Assembly: GCA_038329845.1 (NCBI GenBank)
Contig: JBBQNJ010000017.1
Location: 1 to 64,000 of the forward strand
Length of the DNA: 64,000 nt
Reading direction: 5' to 3'
From: JBBQNJ01 sp038329845
Lineage (GTDB): Bacteria; Planctomycetota; Phycisphaerae; Tepidisphaerales; Tepidisphaeraceae
Shown here: piece after piece, positions 16,712 through 25,379 of the stretch
How the letters are laid out: each line of letters starts with the position of its first letter
Position numbering within the stretch: the first letter of the stretch is position 1
Notes under the pieces: generated by a model
Told to the model about the DNA's origin: nothing
What the model saw: only the letters and a program-made list of their open reading frames with translations
The model's database searches: none
Position numbers and translations under genes: made by a program

Positions 16712-17680
16712 ATGATTCTCGCCGGCATTGACGAAGCGGGTTACGGGCCTCTGTTGGGGCCGCTGGTGGTGGGATGCTCGGCGTTTGACATTGGCGAATG
16801 CGACGGCGAAGAACTGCCCTGCCTCTGGAAGCGCTTGCGGCGAATCATCAGCAAGAACCGATCGCGCAGTGGGCGCAAGCTGCACGTCAATGATTCCAAG
16901 CTCGTTTACTCTCCCGCCGCCGGCCTCAAGGAACTCGAACGGTCGGTGCTGGTGATGAGCAGCGCCGTCGCCGGGAGTTGCGCGGACTTGAACGACCTGC
17001 TGGCCCGGGCAGCGCCTCATGTCCTGGACGATCTCCCCGGCTACCGCTGGTATCAGCCGGCGATCGATGAGCGCTTCCCCATCGAGCAGGACCCCGCGGC
17101 GATCGGCGTGTTCACCAACGCGGTCAAGGATGAAATGCACCGCGGCGGAGCCCAACTGATCCACCTCGGGGCGCGGGTCGTGCTGGAAGGACAACTCAAC
17201 CGCATGCTCGATCAGACCCGCAACAAGAGCAATACCCTGTTCTCCACCGTGGCGATCCACCTCGACCATCTGCTGCGCAACTACGGCACGCGCGGGCTGA
17301 CGATCGTCTGCGACCGCCAGGGTGGCCGGTCCCACTATGGATCACTGCTGCGAATGATGTTTGATCAATGGTCGCTGGAAGTGACGATGGAGTCCGAGGC
17401 ACGCAGCGAATACCGGCTTCGGCAAAACGGGCACGACGTGAGGATTCTCTTCACCGAGAAGGCCGAGACCGACTGCATGGCCGTTGCATTGGCCTCGATG
17501 CTCTGCAAATACCTGCGCGAGGCATTGATGCGCCGATTCAATGCGTTTTGGAGACTGCATCTGCCGCGGGTAGACCCGACCGCGGGGTATTACAATGATG
17601 GGTCGCGTTTCTTGCGGGATATCGACGCCAAACGCCGGGAGCTGGGAATCGGCGACGCGGAACTGATTCGCTGTCGATGA
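16712..17680 (+). CDS. RNase HII-like protein, oversized
   Basis: 322 residues. The start MILAGIDEAGYGPLLGPLVV mirrors RNase HII (GIDEAGRGPLAGP), followed by VNDSKLVY like the LNDSK motif. The four metal-binding acids keep the family order: Asp7 and Glu8 in GIDEAG, Asp201 in IVCDRQGG and Asp254 in ETDCMAVALASMLCKYLRE, which parallels the AAS-AK helix. RNase HII is normally about 200 residues; here about 100 extra residues lie between the second and third acids. The tyrosine in EAGYG replaces the usual Arg, so junction ribonuclease specificity may differ. An upstream in-frame ATG at 16649 is unlikely. Confidence 0.75.
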   Translation: MILAGIDEAGYGPLLGPLVVGCSAFDIGECDGEELPCLWKRLRRIISKNRSRSGRKLHVNDSKLVYSPAAGLKELERSVLVMSSAVAGSCADLNDLLARAAPHVLDDLPGYRWYQPAIDERFPIEQDPAAIGVFTNAVKDEMHRGGAQLIHLGARVVLEGQLNRMLDQTRNKSNTLFSTVAIHLDHLLRNYGTRGLTIVCDRQGGRSHYGSLLRMMFDQWSLEVTMESEARSEYRLRQNGHDVRILFTEKAETDCMAVALASMLCKYLREALMRRFNAFWRLHLPRVDPTAGYYNDGSRFLRDIDAKRRELGIGDAELIRCR

Positions 17681-17718
17681 GGGCGGCATGCGTCCCGCCG
17701 ATTAGGCGACTGTGACGA

Positions 17719-19050
17719 ATGGATCGCGCGGCGGATCGCTTACCAAGATCGCTCTTCATGCGCCAAGACCAAATGCGCCAGGACCAAGACATCGCCATCC
17801 CCGATGATCCGCCTCCGCCCGCGGTGAACCGCGGTGCCTCGCCGCCGGCGGCCGGCGAACCATCGCCGTCGGCGCTGCACAGCGGGATGAGTCTTGGGCG
17901 ATATTACGGCCTTCATGTCCAGGGCGCGGTCTTTCCGCTGACGGCGGGCGTGTTGCTGTACGGGTGGCGGGCAATCCTCGTCATTTTCGGAGTCCTGGCG
18001 AGCGTGGCCTTGGGGGTGGGTCTATGGCGGCGGGTGGGAACGCGGGGCCGGCAGTTGCGATACTCGCACGCGCTGTGGCTGGGGTTGCTGACGGCGTTGG
18101 CGCTGCCGGGGCACCTGGCTGGCGGCGGATCGACGCCGCCGGCTGGAATCGGTGCGATTCTCTGGCCCGTGATTCCCGGCGCGGGGCTGTTATTGGTGAT
18201 CATGCTCTGGTTGCTGGGCGGTGCCGGGTCCGGGCGGGTGCATCCGGTGGTCGCCACCCTGTTGCTGCTGATCGTCCTGTTCGGCGGCGAATTGGTGCCG
18301 CATTACGTATTGCAGCGATCTCGATTGCTTCGCGGAGACCTGCTGCAAGCGCCGACGCCGGCCGTCGGCGCCGAGCGCTCCACAGCGCAGGCGAACTCCA
18401 CCATCCCATGGAGCCGACGCCCGCCAGTGCGCGACTTCGACGCGACGAGGGGCGAGCCGGCGAGTGAAGAACTCACCCGGTTCACCGCCGCCCGACCTTC
18501 CAGCGAGCATGGATGGGTCTCGCTCGAATCGCTGCTGCGAGATCGAATGCCCCCTCTCGAAGACCTGATCATCGGCGGATCGCCCGCGCCTCTGGGCCTG
18601 GGCAGCGCCATCGCGGTGATTGTGGGCGGCCTGCTCCTGCTCTACCGCGGCTTGATCGATTCGCGGATTCCGCTGGCGATTGTCCTCATGGCATTCGCCA
18701 CGTTTATCATCGCGCCGGTCCCGGTGGTGGTGACCGAAAGCGCAATCCAGTGGCGATGGATGGCGGGGCTGCGCGGGGCCCAAGTGGGATGGCCGACGGC
18801 GATCACGTTCGCCGACTACGAACTCATGGCCGGACCGCTGTTGTTCACGGCGTTTTTTCTCGCCACCGGAAGTGCCGTGCGCCCCATGGGACGACGCGCC
18901 CGCTGGGTCTACGGCGCTGTGGTGGGCGTTCTGGCCGCCGCTGGACAACTGTATGTGTCGGCGTCGTATGGCGCTTATCTAGGTCTGCTGATCGGCGCTG
19001 GATTGACTCCCACCCTCGATCGTCGCGCCCGCGTGCGACCGCTGATCTGA
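17719..19050 (+). CDS. Orphan RnfD/NqrB-like membrane protein
   Basis: 443 residues with about ten hydrophobic segments. Two blocks match the RnfD/NqrB family: LGLGSAIAVIVGGLLLLYRG (compare the SIGETS-LA-LIGG-LLYR block) and ELMAGPLLFTAFFLATGSAV followed by GRRARWVYGAVVGVL. An extramembrane stretch of about 100 residues (215-310) replaces the short loop, and no S-G-A-T flavinylation motif is visible. No other rnf or nqr subunit is nearby, so coupling to an electron-transport complex is doubtful. The first 55 residues are a Pro-rich cytoplasmic tail. An alternative start is at 17758. Confidence 0.7.
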   Translation: MDRAADRLPRSLFMRQDQMRQDQDIAIPDDPPPPAVNRGASPPAAGEPSPSALHSGMSLGRYYGLHVQGAVFPLTAGVLLYGWRAILVIFGVLASVALGVGLWRRVGTRGRQLRYSHALWLGLLTALALPGHLAGGGSTPPAGIGAILWPVIPGAGLLLVIMLWLLGGAGSGRVHPVVATLLLLIVLFGGELVPHYVLQRSRLLRGDLLQAPTPAVGAERSTAQANSTIPWSRRPPVRDFDATRGEPASEELTRFTAARPSSEHGWVSLESLLRDRMPPLEDLIIGGSPAPLGLGSAIAVIVGGLLLLYRGLIDSRIPLAIVLMAFATFIIAPVPVVVTESAIQWRWMAGLRGAQVGWPTAITFADYELMAGPLLFTAFFLATGSAVRPMGRRARWVYGAVVGVLAAAGQLYVSASYGAYLGLLIGAGLTPTLDRRARVRPLI

Positions 19051-19530
19051 AGGGTCGGGTGCTTCGGTCGGCGAGCGCGTGAAAACCGGCTCGAAGCCAC
19101 GCCCCGCCCTCGGCTCAAGCCGGTGCAGCGGCGCGATGGCCGCAGCGCTGCCGAATCCGGCGTAAATCAGCGACAAGATCAATGCGGCGTAGATCGCCAG
19201 TTCGATCCACGAGCCTGCTGCGCCAAGTGCGATGATCATCGCAAGCAGGAGCAGAACATGAATCGTGGCCATCGCGATCGCCGCCGAGGCCGAGAATGGC
19301 CGTCGATCGCGGATCTCCGCGGCCAGCGCGAAATAGACCAGCGCCGGAATCCCATCGACGAAAAACACCGCCGCGATCAGCCCGATGAGTGAAACTTCAA
19401 CGCCCAACCATCGCGGCACGCCCAATCCCAATTGAGCCAGCGCCACGGCGGCGCAGGCGATGCCCGCGATGCGGACTCGGGCGGCGGCAACGTCGATCGC
19501 ATTCGTGGTGTTCACTGATCGTACCGGCAT
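18979..19530 (-). CDS. Small membrane protein, unknown function
   Basis: 183 residues with four predicted transmembrane helices: IAGIACAAVALAQLGLGV, SLIGLIAAVFFVDGIPAL, AMATIHVLLLLAMIIALG and LAIYAALILSLIYAGFG. The C-terminal 45 residues are hydrophilic and overlap the convergent RnfD-like gene by 72 bases. I recognise no family. The hydrophobic layout is regular enough to favour a real gene, but part of the C-terminus could be an extension caused by the opposite coding strand. Confidence 0.55.
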   Translation of the reverse strand: MPVRSVNTTNAIDVAAARVRIAGIACAAVALAQLGLGVPRWLGVEVSLIGLIAAVFFVDGIPALVYFALAAEIRDRRPFSASAAIAMATIHVLLLLAMIIALGAAGSWIELAIYAALILSLIYAGFGSAAAIAPLHRLEPRAGRGFEPVFTRSPTEAPDPSDQRSHAGATIEGGSQSSADQQT

Positions 19531-19621
19531 CGCTCGTTCGCCGGCCCGGGTAGGCCGGCGGGCGACGAGCGACTTCGGCTTCCCAAATCGCCAAAATCAA
19601 CCGCTGCACGGCAATAATCGG

Positions 19622-19855
19622 TCAAGCCGCATCCCGCGAGGATTGCCGCGGATGCACCTCCAATTCGGTCACGAGCCGCAGGTCCAGAACGCTGAAACTC
19701 TCATCCGGTTGATGAACGACAATCGTTCGCCCCGAAGGCGATCGGGAGAGAAACTCAGGATGATCCACCCTGAAGGATCGGCCATCGCCCATGTGGATGG
19801 TAAACGGGCGGAATGGAGCCGCGCCGTGAACGTTCTTGAGTTGTTCCACTGTCAT
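19622..19855 (-). CDS. Small conserved-type hypothetical protein
   Basis: 77 residues starting MTVEQLKNVHGAAPFRPFTI, followed by HMGDGRSFRVDHPEFL and VLDLRLVTELEV. Short soluble proteins of this exact build (F-RPF-I, then DGR and V-HPEF) are frequent in planctomycete genomes and have no assigned function. The ATG at 19855 is chosen because the homology-like part begins there. A TATAAT sequence lies just upstream but no clear ribosome-binding site is seen. The gene diverges from the hypothetical gene at 19998. Confidence 0.7.
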   Translation of the reverse strand: MTVEQLKNVHGAAPFRPFTIHMGDGRSFRVDHPEFLSRSPSGRTIVVHQPDESFSVLDLRLVTELEVHPRQSSRDAA

Positions 19856-19997
19856 ATTGTTATTATACTTGATCTTTGCTCGGGGTGGCCTTGCTCTTTT
19901 CCAGCCCTTCGGGCGGTCGATACTTCCGGCAGATGGCGCGACGGAACCCGCGTCAAAAGTCTGTGAGCCGGCGGACAATCATAGCGCGGAGACCCTT

Positions 19998-20456
19998 ATG
20001 AGCATCAAGTACGCTTATTCACTGGATGGGGAAAAGTATCAAGGGGAATTCGACACGCGAGAAGCGGCGCTGGCGCGGGCGATCGCCCGCGCTCATGCGG
20101 CGCTCGAGCCGCCGCAATCGGTCTTCGTAGCACGAATGGTGCCGGCCGATCCGCAGGCGGAAGGCCACGCCCAGGCGGTGATCCATGCGATGCATGAACG
20201 CGGACGCGACGCTCAGGGCGAGACGGGATCGACATGGCTGCGCCGGGTCAGCGAGCATCAGGAGGCCGCGCTCGACGAGGCGCTCACCGGCGTAATCCTG
20301 GCCTGGCTCAAGCAGCACGAGCTGATGCCCACGCACCGCCACGTTCAGTCGATCAGCGAACACGCCTTGCCGATCCCCACGGCGACCCCTTCCGGCAATA
20401 CCCAGCGGGAAGTGAGCGACATGGGTGCATCAAATTACCCGGTCGAGGGAATCTGA
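19998..20456 (+). CDS. Hypothetical protein
   Basis: 152 residues starting MSIKYAYSLDGEKYQGEFDT, with GGAGA six bases before the ATG. The first half looks like a small alpha/beta unit with an alternating charged helix (REAALARAIARAHAALE). The second half is helical (HQEAALDEALTGVILAWLKQ) and ends in a His/Ser/Thr-rich tail. I recognise no family. The codon pattern is consistent with neighbouring genes. Confidence 0.65.
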   Translation: MSIKYAYSLDGEKYQGEFDTREAALARAIARAHAALEPPQSVFVARMVPADPQAEGHAQAVIHAMHERGRDAQGETGSTWLRRVSEHQEAALDEALTGVILAWLKQHELMPTHRHVQSISEHALPIPTATPSGNTQREVSDMGASNYPVEGI

Positions 20457-20509
20457 TTCAGGCCGGCGGCACCGCCGGGCGCGGGACGGGGCGGGACGGG
20501 ACGGGGCGG

Positions 20510-21508
20510 TCATCGCTCGAGCAGCTTGCCCAGCAGCTCGCCGTAATAGGTGATGATCAGGTCGGCCCCGGCGCGCTTGATGGCCAGCAGACTCTCGAGG
20601 ACCGCGCGTTCGCGGTCGAGTGAGCCATTCCGTGCCGCCGCCTCGAGCATCGAGTATTCTCCACTGACCTGGTAGGCGACCAGCGGCAACTCAAACCGGC
20701 GCCGTACGGCGGCGATCACATCCAGGTACGCCCCGGCGGGCTTCACCATGAGCATGTCAGCGCCCTGCTCGACATCGAGCCGGGCTTCGAGCAGCGCCTC
20801 GTCGAGGCCGCGGGCCGGGTCCATCTGATAGCCGCGCCGATCCCCGAACTCCGGTGCCGAATCGGCGGCATCGCGGAACGGTCCGTAGAAGGCGCTGGCG
20901 TATTTCACCGAGTAGCTCAGGATCGAGACATCGCTGAACCCCTGGGCGTCCAGCCCGCGGCGCAGCGCCCCTACCGTTCCATCCATCATTCCGCTGGGCG
21001 CGATCACCGCGGCCCCGGCGCGGGCGTGGTTGATCGCCTGGGCGACCAGCCGCTCGACCGTCGCGTCGTTGTTGACCGTCGTCCCATCGTCGCTCAATGG
21101 CCCGCAGTGCCCATGGCTGGTGTACTCGCAAAAACACAAATCGGTGATCCCCACCATATCCAGCTTCGCCCGCTGCGCCTGTTGTAACAGCCGGCAGACG
21201 ATGTTGTTCTCATCCAGCGCGGCCGAGCCCATGGCGTCCTTTTTCGTGCGATCGACGACCCCGAAAATAAGATAGGCGGCGAACCCCTCGCCGGCGCGAG
21301 CCCCCAGCCATTCCAGCGCCACATCCACGGACATCTGAAAAACGCCCGGCATCGAGCCGATTTCGCGGCGAACGCCCGATCCCTCGACCACGAAGACCGG
21401 AACGATCATCTGCTCGCGACGAAGCTCGACGCGTTGCAACATCCCGCGAAGGCGCCGATCGCCCCGAAGCCGCCGCGGACGAACAAGCTGGTCCTGAATC
21501 GATCTCAT
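20510..21508 (-). CDS. hemB: Porphobilinogen synthase (ALA dehydratase)
   Basis: 332 residues. It condenses two 5-aminolevulinate molecules to porphobilinogen in haem and tetrapyrrole synthesis. The zinc-site motif DLCFCEYTSHGHCG has three cysteines, pointing to a zinc-dependent form. The Schiff-base lysines are seen in YSVKYAS and MVKPAGAYLD, and IAPSGMMDG is conserved. The length matches the family. It is divergent from folE across about 100 bases. An unusually G-rich stretch follows the stop codon. Confidence 0.96.
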   Translation of the reverse strand: MRSIQDQLVRPRRLRGDRRLRGMLQRVELRREQMIVPVFVVEGSGVRREIGSMPGVFQMSVDVALEWLGARAGEGFAAYLIFGVVDRTKKDAMGSAALDENNIVCRLLQQAQRAKLDMVGITDLCFCEYTSHGHCGPLSDDGTTVNNDATVERLVAQAINHARAGAAVIAPSGMMDGTVGALRRGLDAQGFSDVSILSYSVKYASAFYGPFRDAADSAPEFGDRRGYQMDPARGLDEALLEARLDVEQGADMLMVKPAGAYLDVIAAVRRRFELPLVAYQVSGEYSMLEAAARNGSLDRERAVLESLLAIKRAGADLIITYYGELLGKLLER

Positions 21509-21606
21509 GCCCCTGAATATACCCGAAATGCACCCCGCACGTCGCGGCTCTCCTCTCTCGGGTTCGTTCGGCTATAATTCTTCGCACAAGCGACAAAGGC
21601 ATAAAT

Positions 21607-22281
21607 ATGAGAAAAGCGGGCGGCGACGCTAACAAATCAAGGCGCGAATCGACTGCGGACGATACAGATGCCAGCGATCCACGTCCGCTGCATCTGCCGG
21701 ATGCTCCGGTGGACATCGCGCGGATCGAGCGGGCGGTGCGCGAGATTCTGATCGCGGTGGGAGAAGATCCCGACCGCGAAGGGCTGCTCAAGACGCCCAA
21801 CCGCGTTGCCCGCGCCTATGGCGAGCTGATGGCCGGACTGCGCGAGAATCCCCGCGGCCACCTGAAGACTGTTTTTCACGAGCGATATGACGAGGTGGTA
21901 TTGCTGCGCGATATTCAGTTTCACAGCCTTTGCGAGCACCACCTGCTACCGTTTACGGGCCGGGCGCATGTGGCGTATCTGCCGGACGGAAAAGTGGTGG
22001 GTCTGAGCAAACTAGCGCGGCTGGTCGAAGGCTACGCCCGTCGGCCGCAGGTGCAAGAGCGGCTGACGACGCAGATCGCCGATGCGCTGATGGAGGAGCT
22101 CAGCCCACTGGGCGCTGCCTGCGTGATCGAAGCCACCCACACCTGCATGACCATCCGCGGCGCGAAAAAGACGGGCAGCGTCATGGTGACCAGCGCCCTT
22201 CGCGGCACGTTCAAACAAGACCCGGCCAGCCGCGCCGAAATCCTCTCGCTGATGCACGGGGGGAACGGGATCCGAAGTTGA
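21607..22281 (+). CDS. folE: GTP cyclohydrolase I
   Basis: 224 residues. It converts GTP to 7,8-dihydroneopterin triphosphate, the first step of folate and pterin synthesis. Signature segments: SLCEHHLLPFTGRAHVAYLP with the zinc Cys and His, GLSKLARLVEGYARRPQVQE, and THTCMTIRGAKKTGS with the second zinc Cys. The N-terminal 35 residues are poorly conserved and hydrophilic, as is common. The gene stands alone, divergent from hemB. Confidence 0.97.
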   Translation: MRKAGGDANKSRRESTADDTDASDPRPLHLPDAPVDIARIERAVREILIAVGEDPDREGLLKTPNRVARAYGELMAGLRENPRGHLKTVFHERYDEVVLLRDIQFHSLCEHHLLPFTGRAHVAYLPDGKVVGLSKLARLVEGYARRPQVQERLTTQIADALMEELSPLGAACVIEATHTCMTIRGAKKTGSVMVTSALRGTFKQDPASRAEILSLMHGGNGIRS

Positions 22282-22298
22282 CAGGTCGCCGTCGGGCG

Positions 22299-23849
22299 TT
22301 AGCGCCCGATCCCGTTCGGCAGCGCCCGCTCGTACACCCAGAACCACTCCAACGAGCTGCCCACCGGGGCGTCGAAGGCGCGCACGAGGCGAAACCCATA
22401 CGTCCGCGGATCACGTAACGGCCGCCGGAACACCGCCAGAACCTTCACATCTGGGGCGAATTGGCGGACGACCCGCTCGGCAAACCGCTCCGAGGGCAAT
22501 CCCTCGTTGGAGGCGTAAGCCGCATCCCATGAGTTGAACGAGCCCCATCGCTGCTGATCGGCGTACCAGAACTGTCGGCGGACCAGGTACGGCAGCACAG
22601 CGCTGAACTGGTAGTCGGCGGCAATGATGTGGTCTTGGTAGCGTCCGGCTCGAATGAACTGGGCCACTTCCCTGGCATGGGAAAAAACGCCGGTCATTTC
22701 CCAGGAAACCGCCCGCACGCCCGCCACGTCGGACGCCACAAGGGCACCGATGAACAAGATCGAGGCCAGCATCGCGGCGATTCGCTGCGGGAGCGAGCAG
22801 AGTCGCCGCCGGCTGCTGGCGGCTGCGGCCTCCGGCCGATCTTCATATCGGCTGATCCAGCGGACGAACAGCACGAGGATGAACACCAGCCCCGGATGAC
22901 GCAGGGCCACCAGATCGATCCACTTGTAAATGAAAATGTACGCCAGTCCGGCCAGGCCGACGAGGAAGATGAACAGCGATCGCGGGCGAAAACACAGTTC
23001 CACGACCATCAACGCCAGCAGGAATACGGTCACGATGGCCGCCACCGGTCGCAGCGACGGAAGCCAGAAAGACGGGACCATCGCCTGCTCGACGACATGC
23101 AAGGGCGCCCCGGGACATCGGACCGTCCACAGCCCGGGAAACTGCCCGCCGACCGGCGGAAGCAATTGCACCACCGCCAGGACACCTCCAAAAAGCATGA
23201 TCGCCACACCGACCCATCGTCGCTTCGCCGTCGCCGCGGGCGGTTGCCCGATGTCACCTCGGGGTGCGACGAACTGGTCCCAGAGAAAACAAGCGCCAAT
23301 AGCGGCCGCGAACACGAGGCTATGGACACTCGTGTTCGCCAGAAGGGCAACGACCAGCCCATAGGTTAATGGCCGCGCTCGGCGGTTGGGATAGAACGTG
23401 GCCACGATCCATAGCAGCAACACGCCAGGTGCATAATTTCGGGCAATGGCGGCATATTCGTAGAGCAGGTAATAGCTGAAAACGATCAACACCCGCGTCA
23501 GGGGACGAAACGGGCTGCGAAACAGCAGCAGCGCGGCGGCGGCGATCGCCATCGCCGCGTGCAGAGCGTGCATTGAAGCGTACGGCAAGCCGCTCTTGGC
23601 CAGCGGAACCAGCAGCATTTGCCAGAGCACCGGCGTGCCGAGATATCCGGCATAATGCCAGATCTCCTTCAGCGAGGCATCGCGGGCCATCAGCCAGGGG
23701 TCAGCCTCGTCGCGCCACGGCTCATGATGAACGACGACCAGCGCCACCACCGCCGCGTACCCCGCCAACGCGATCACGCTAACCCAAGGCACCGACAGCG
23801 CCGCCGTGAACGGATGTCGCGATGCGCGATTCAGGCTGGCTTGGGCCAT
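22299..23849 (-). CDS. GT39-like polytopic membrane glycosyltransferase
   Basis: About 516 residues with roughly ten to twelve transmembrane helices. The first loop contains HHEPWRDEADPWLMARD, the acidic (W)RDE motif used for catalysis in ArnT/PMT-type enzymes that take polyprenyl-phosphate sugars. The last 110 residues are a soluble periplasmic domain. I start at the ATG at 23849, preceded by GAAGGTGAT. Downstream of the GT2-methyltransferase fusion on the same strand, it fits a lipid-linked sugar transfer step. Acceptor and sugar are unknown. Confidence 0.75.
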   Translation of the reverse strand: MAQASLNRASRHPFTAALSVPWVSVIALAGYAAVVALVVVHHEPWRDEADPWLMARDASLKEIWHYAGYLGTPVLWQMLLVPLAKSGLPYASMHALHAAMAIAAAALLLFRSPFRPLTRVLIVFSYYLLYEYAAIARNYAPGVLLLWIVATFYPNRRARPLTYGLVVALLANTSVHSLVFAAAIGACFLWDQFVAPRGDIGQPPAATAKRRWVGVAIMLFGGVLAVVQLLPPVGGQFPGLWTVRCPGAPLHVVEQAMVPSFWLPSLRPVAAIVTVFLLALMVVELCFRPRSLFIFLVGLAGLAYIFIYKWIDLVALRHPGLVFILVLFVRWISRYEDRPEAAAASSRRRLCSLPQRIAAMLASILFIGALVASDVAGVRAVSWEMTGVFSHAREVAQFIRAGRYQDHIIAADYQFSAVLPYLVRRQFWYADQQRWGSFNSWDAAYASNEGLPSERFAERVVRQFAPDVKVLAVFRRPLRDPRTYGFRLVRAFDAPVGSSLEWFWVYERALPNGIGR

Positions 23850-23918
23850 GGCATCACCTTCGGACCATCCGGCCAGGCTCTCGGCGGCCGGCAAAGGCCT
23901 GGCTGTTCAGTCCCCGAA

Positions 23919-25379
23919 TCATGACTCGACGTGGCTTTCTCGCCGACAAACCACCACGGCCTGAATAAAACCGTCGCGCGAGCCGAAGTAAAAGTCGATC
24001 ATCTTGAACCCGGACGACGAGAGCATCCGATCGACCCACGAGCGGGATCGCAGCAGGGAGACCTCCGGAGGATGCAATTGCACTTGACGCCCGAGCAGCG
24101 AGTTCAACACCCAGTGCGCCGCGGACAGCACATAGACGCTGGAGGCGTGTTGGTGCGGCCAGAAGACTAGCAGCTTGCCTCCCGGGCGCAGAACCCGGTG
24201 AAACTCGGCGAAAATGGCGCGCAGCTCCGGAAGAAGGAAATGCTCCAACACCCCGAGGTTATAAATCCCGTCGAACGACCCCGGCCCGAAGGGAAGAGCC
24301 AGAATGCTCCCATGGATTATTTTCTCCGCGGCCGGGTTATTCCTCGCGTAGAGGTTCAACGCCGGGATCGATATATCCAGCGCCGTCAGCCGCATCGTCG
24401 AGGAAAAGTCCATATCGACTTGTCCGCTGCCGCAGCCGGCGTGGAGCAGGCGATCGCCGCGCTTGAAATGCTTGCGAATGAAGCCCGTCAACCGCGGCTT
24501 GAGGACTTTTTGACGGTAGATCGCGGCGATCAGCTCATAGATCACATGGCTGGCACGCTGCTTTTTCAGCCAGTAGGCATCCCATCCCTGGGGATCGACA
24601 AGGCCGGGGTCGATGCGATCCGGTTGCCGGCCGACGCGGAATCGAGCCGGAGCGGAAATCCTGGCCATGAACAGCGTAAAGACCTGGATGCCGCTGCGCA
24701 TGGCTTCACGAAACGACATCTTCGAGTGCCCGTAGGTTCGCGGGGGCAACACGATGGGCAGTTCCGTCACGCTCATCCCGTTGAACGTGAGAATGAACAG
24801 GCTCTCGAAGAAGAACGCATAACCGGAAGCGGTGGTCAATTCGAACAAAGAGCGCGGAATTCGGCGCAGGTCATACACCCGCAATGCGCCGGTGGCGTCG
24901 AATCGCATTCCCAGCAGCCGGCGCGTGAGAAAGTGCCCGAATCGAGTCAGCAGCTTGCGCAGGGGATTCCATCCCGCCAATCCCCGGGGATGGGCGTACC
25001 GCGAGCCGAGCGTCACCGCGGCGCCGGCGGAGTGTTGCAGAAGCCGCAGCACGTCGGCCGGACTGTGCGTGAAGTCGCAATCGAGGGTGATCAGTGTGTC
25101 GTATCCGCGCTCGTAGGCCGCGGCGATTCCCTGCTGGTGGGCGCTGCCGATCCCGAGCTTTCCGCCGCGATGAATCACCGTAAGCCGGGGATTCTCCCGG
25201 GCCAGTTCGTCGAGAATCTCTCCCGTGCCGTCAGGAGAGTTGTCATCGAGAAACAGCAGGTCCGCCTTGATCGGCAGGGCGCCGAGTTCCTCGAACATCC
25301 GCGCCGCGTTCTCCCGCTCGTTGAACGTGGGGACAAAGATCAGGATCGAGCGCCCGAAATCGGGGGAGGAGTGAATCAT
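23919..25379 (-). CDS. GT2 glycosyltransferase fused to SAM methyltransferase
   Basis: 486 residues. Residues 1-235 form a dolichol-phosphate mannose synthase-like GT2 domain: FVPTFNEREN, LFLDDNSPDGTGE, LDCDFTHSP (DxD) and a GHSKMS segment. Residues 310-480 form a class I methyltransferase: LLHAGCGSGQVDMDF, LTALDIS and NLGVLEHFLLPE. A basic linker joins them. No C-terminal transmembrane segments are evident. Its ATG overlaps the stop of the C-methyltransferase gene by four bases, so they are translationally coupled. The arrangement suggests sugar loading on a lipid carrier coupled to methylation of the glycan; this is inference. Confidence 0.88.
   Translation of the reverse strand: MIHSSPDFGRSILIFVPTFNERENAARMFEELGALPIKADLLFLDDNSPDGTGEILDELARENPRLTVIHRGGKLGIGSAHQQGIAAAYERGYDTLITLDCDFTHSPADVLRLLQHSAGAAVTLGSRYAHPRGLAGWNPLRKLLTRFGHFLTRRLLGMRFDATGALRVYDLRRIPRSLFELTTASGYAFFFESLFILTFNGMSVTELPIVLPPRTYGHSKMSFREAMRSGIQVFTLFMARISAPARFRVGRQPDRIDPGLVDPQGWDAYWLKKQRASHVIYELIAAIYRQKVLKPRLTGFIRKHFKRGDRLLHAGCGSGQVDMDFSSTMRLTALDISIPALNLYARNNPAAEKIIHGSILALPFGPGSFDGIYNLGVLEHFLLPELRAIFAEFHRVLRPGGKLLVFWPHQHASSVYVLSAAHWVLNSLLGRQVQLHPPEVSLLRSRSWVDRMLSSSGFKMIDFYFGSRDGFIQAVVVCRRESHVES

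Noticed and set aside
20477..20509. G-quadruplex control element after hemB
   Set aside because: The G-rich stretch is on the strand opposite hemB and lies after its stop; nothing else supports a function.
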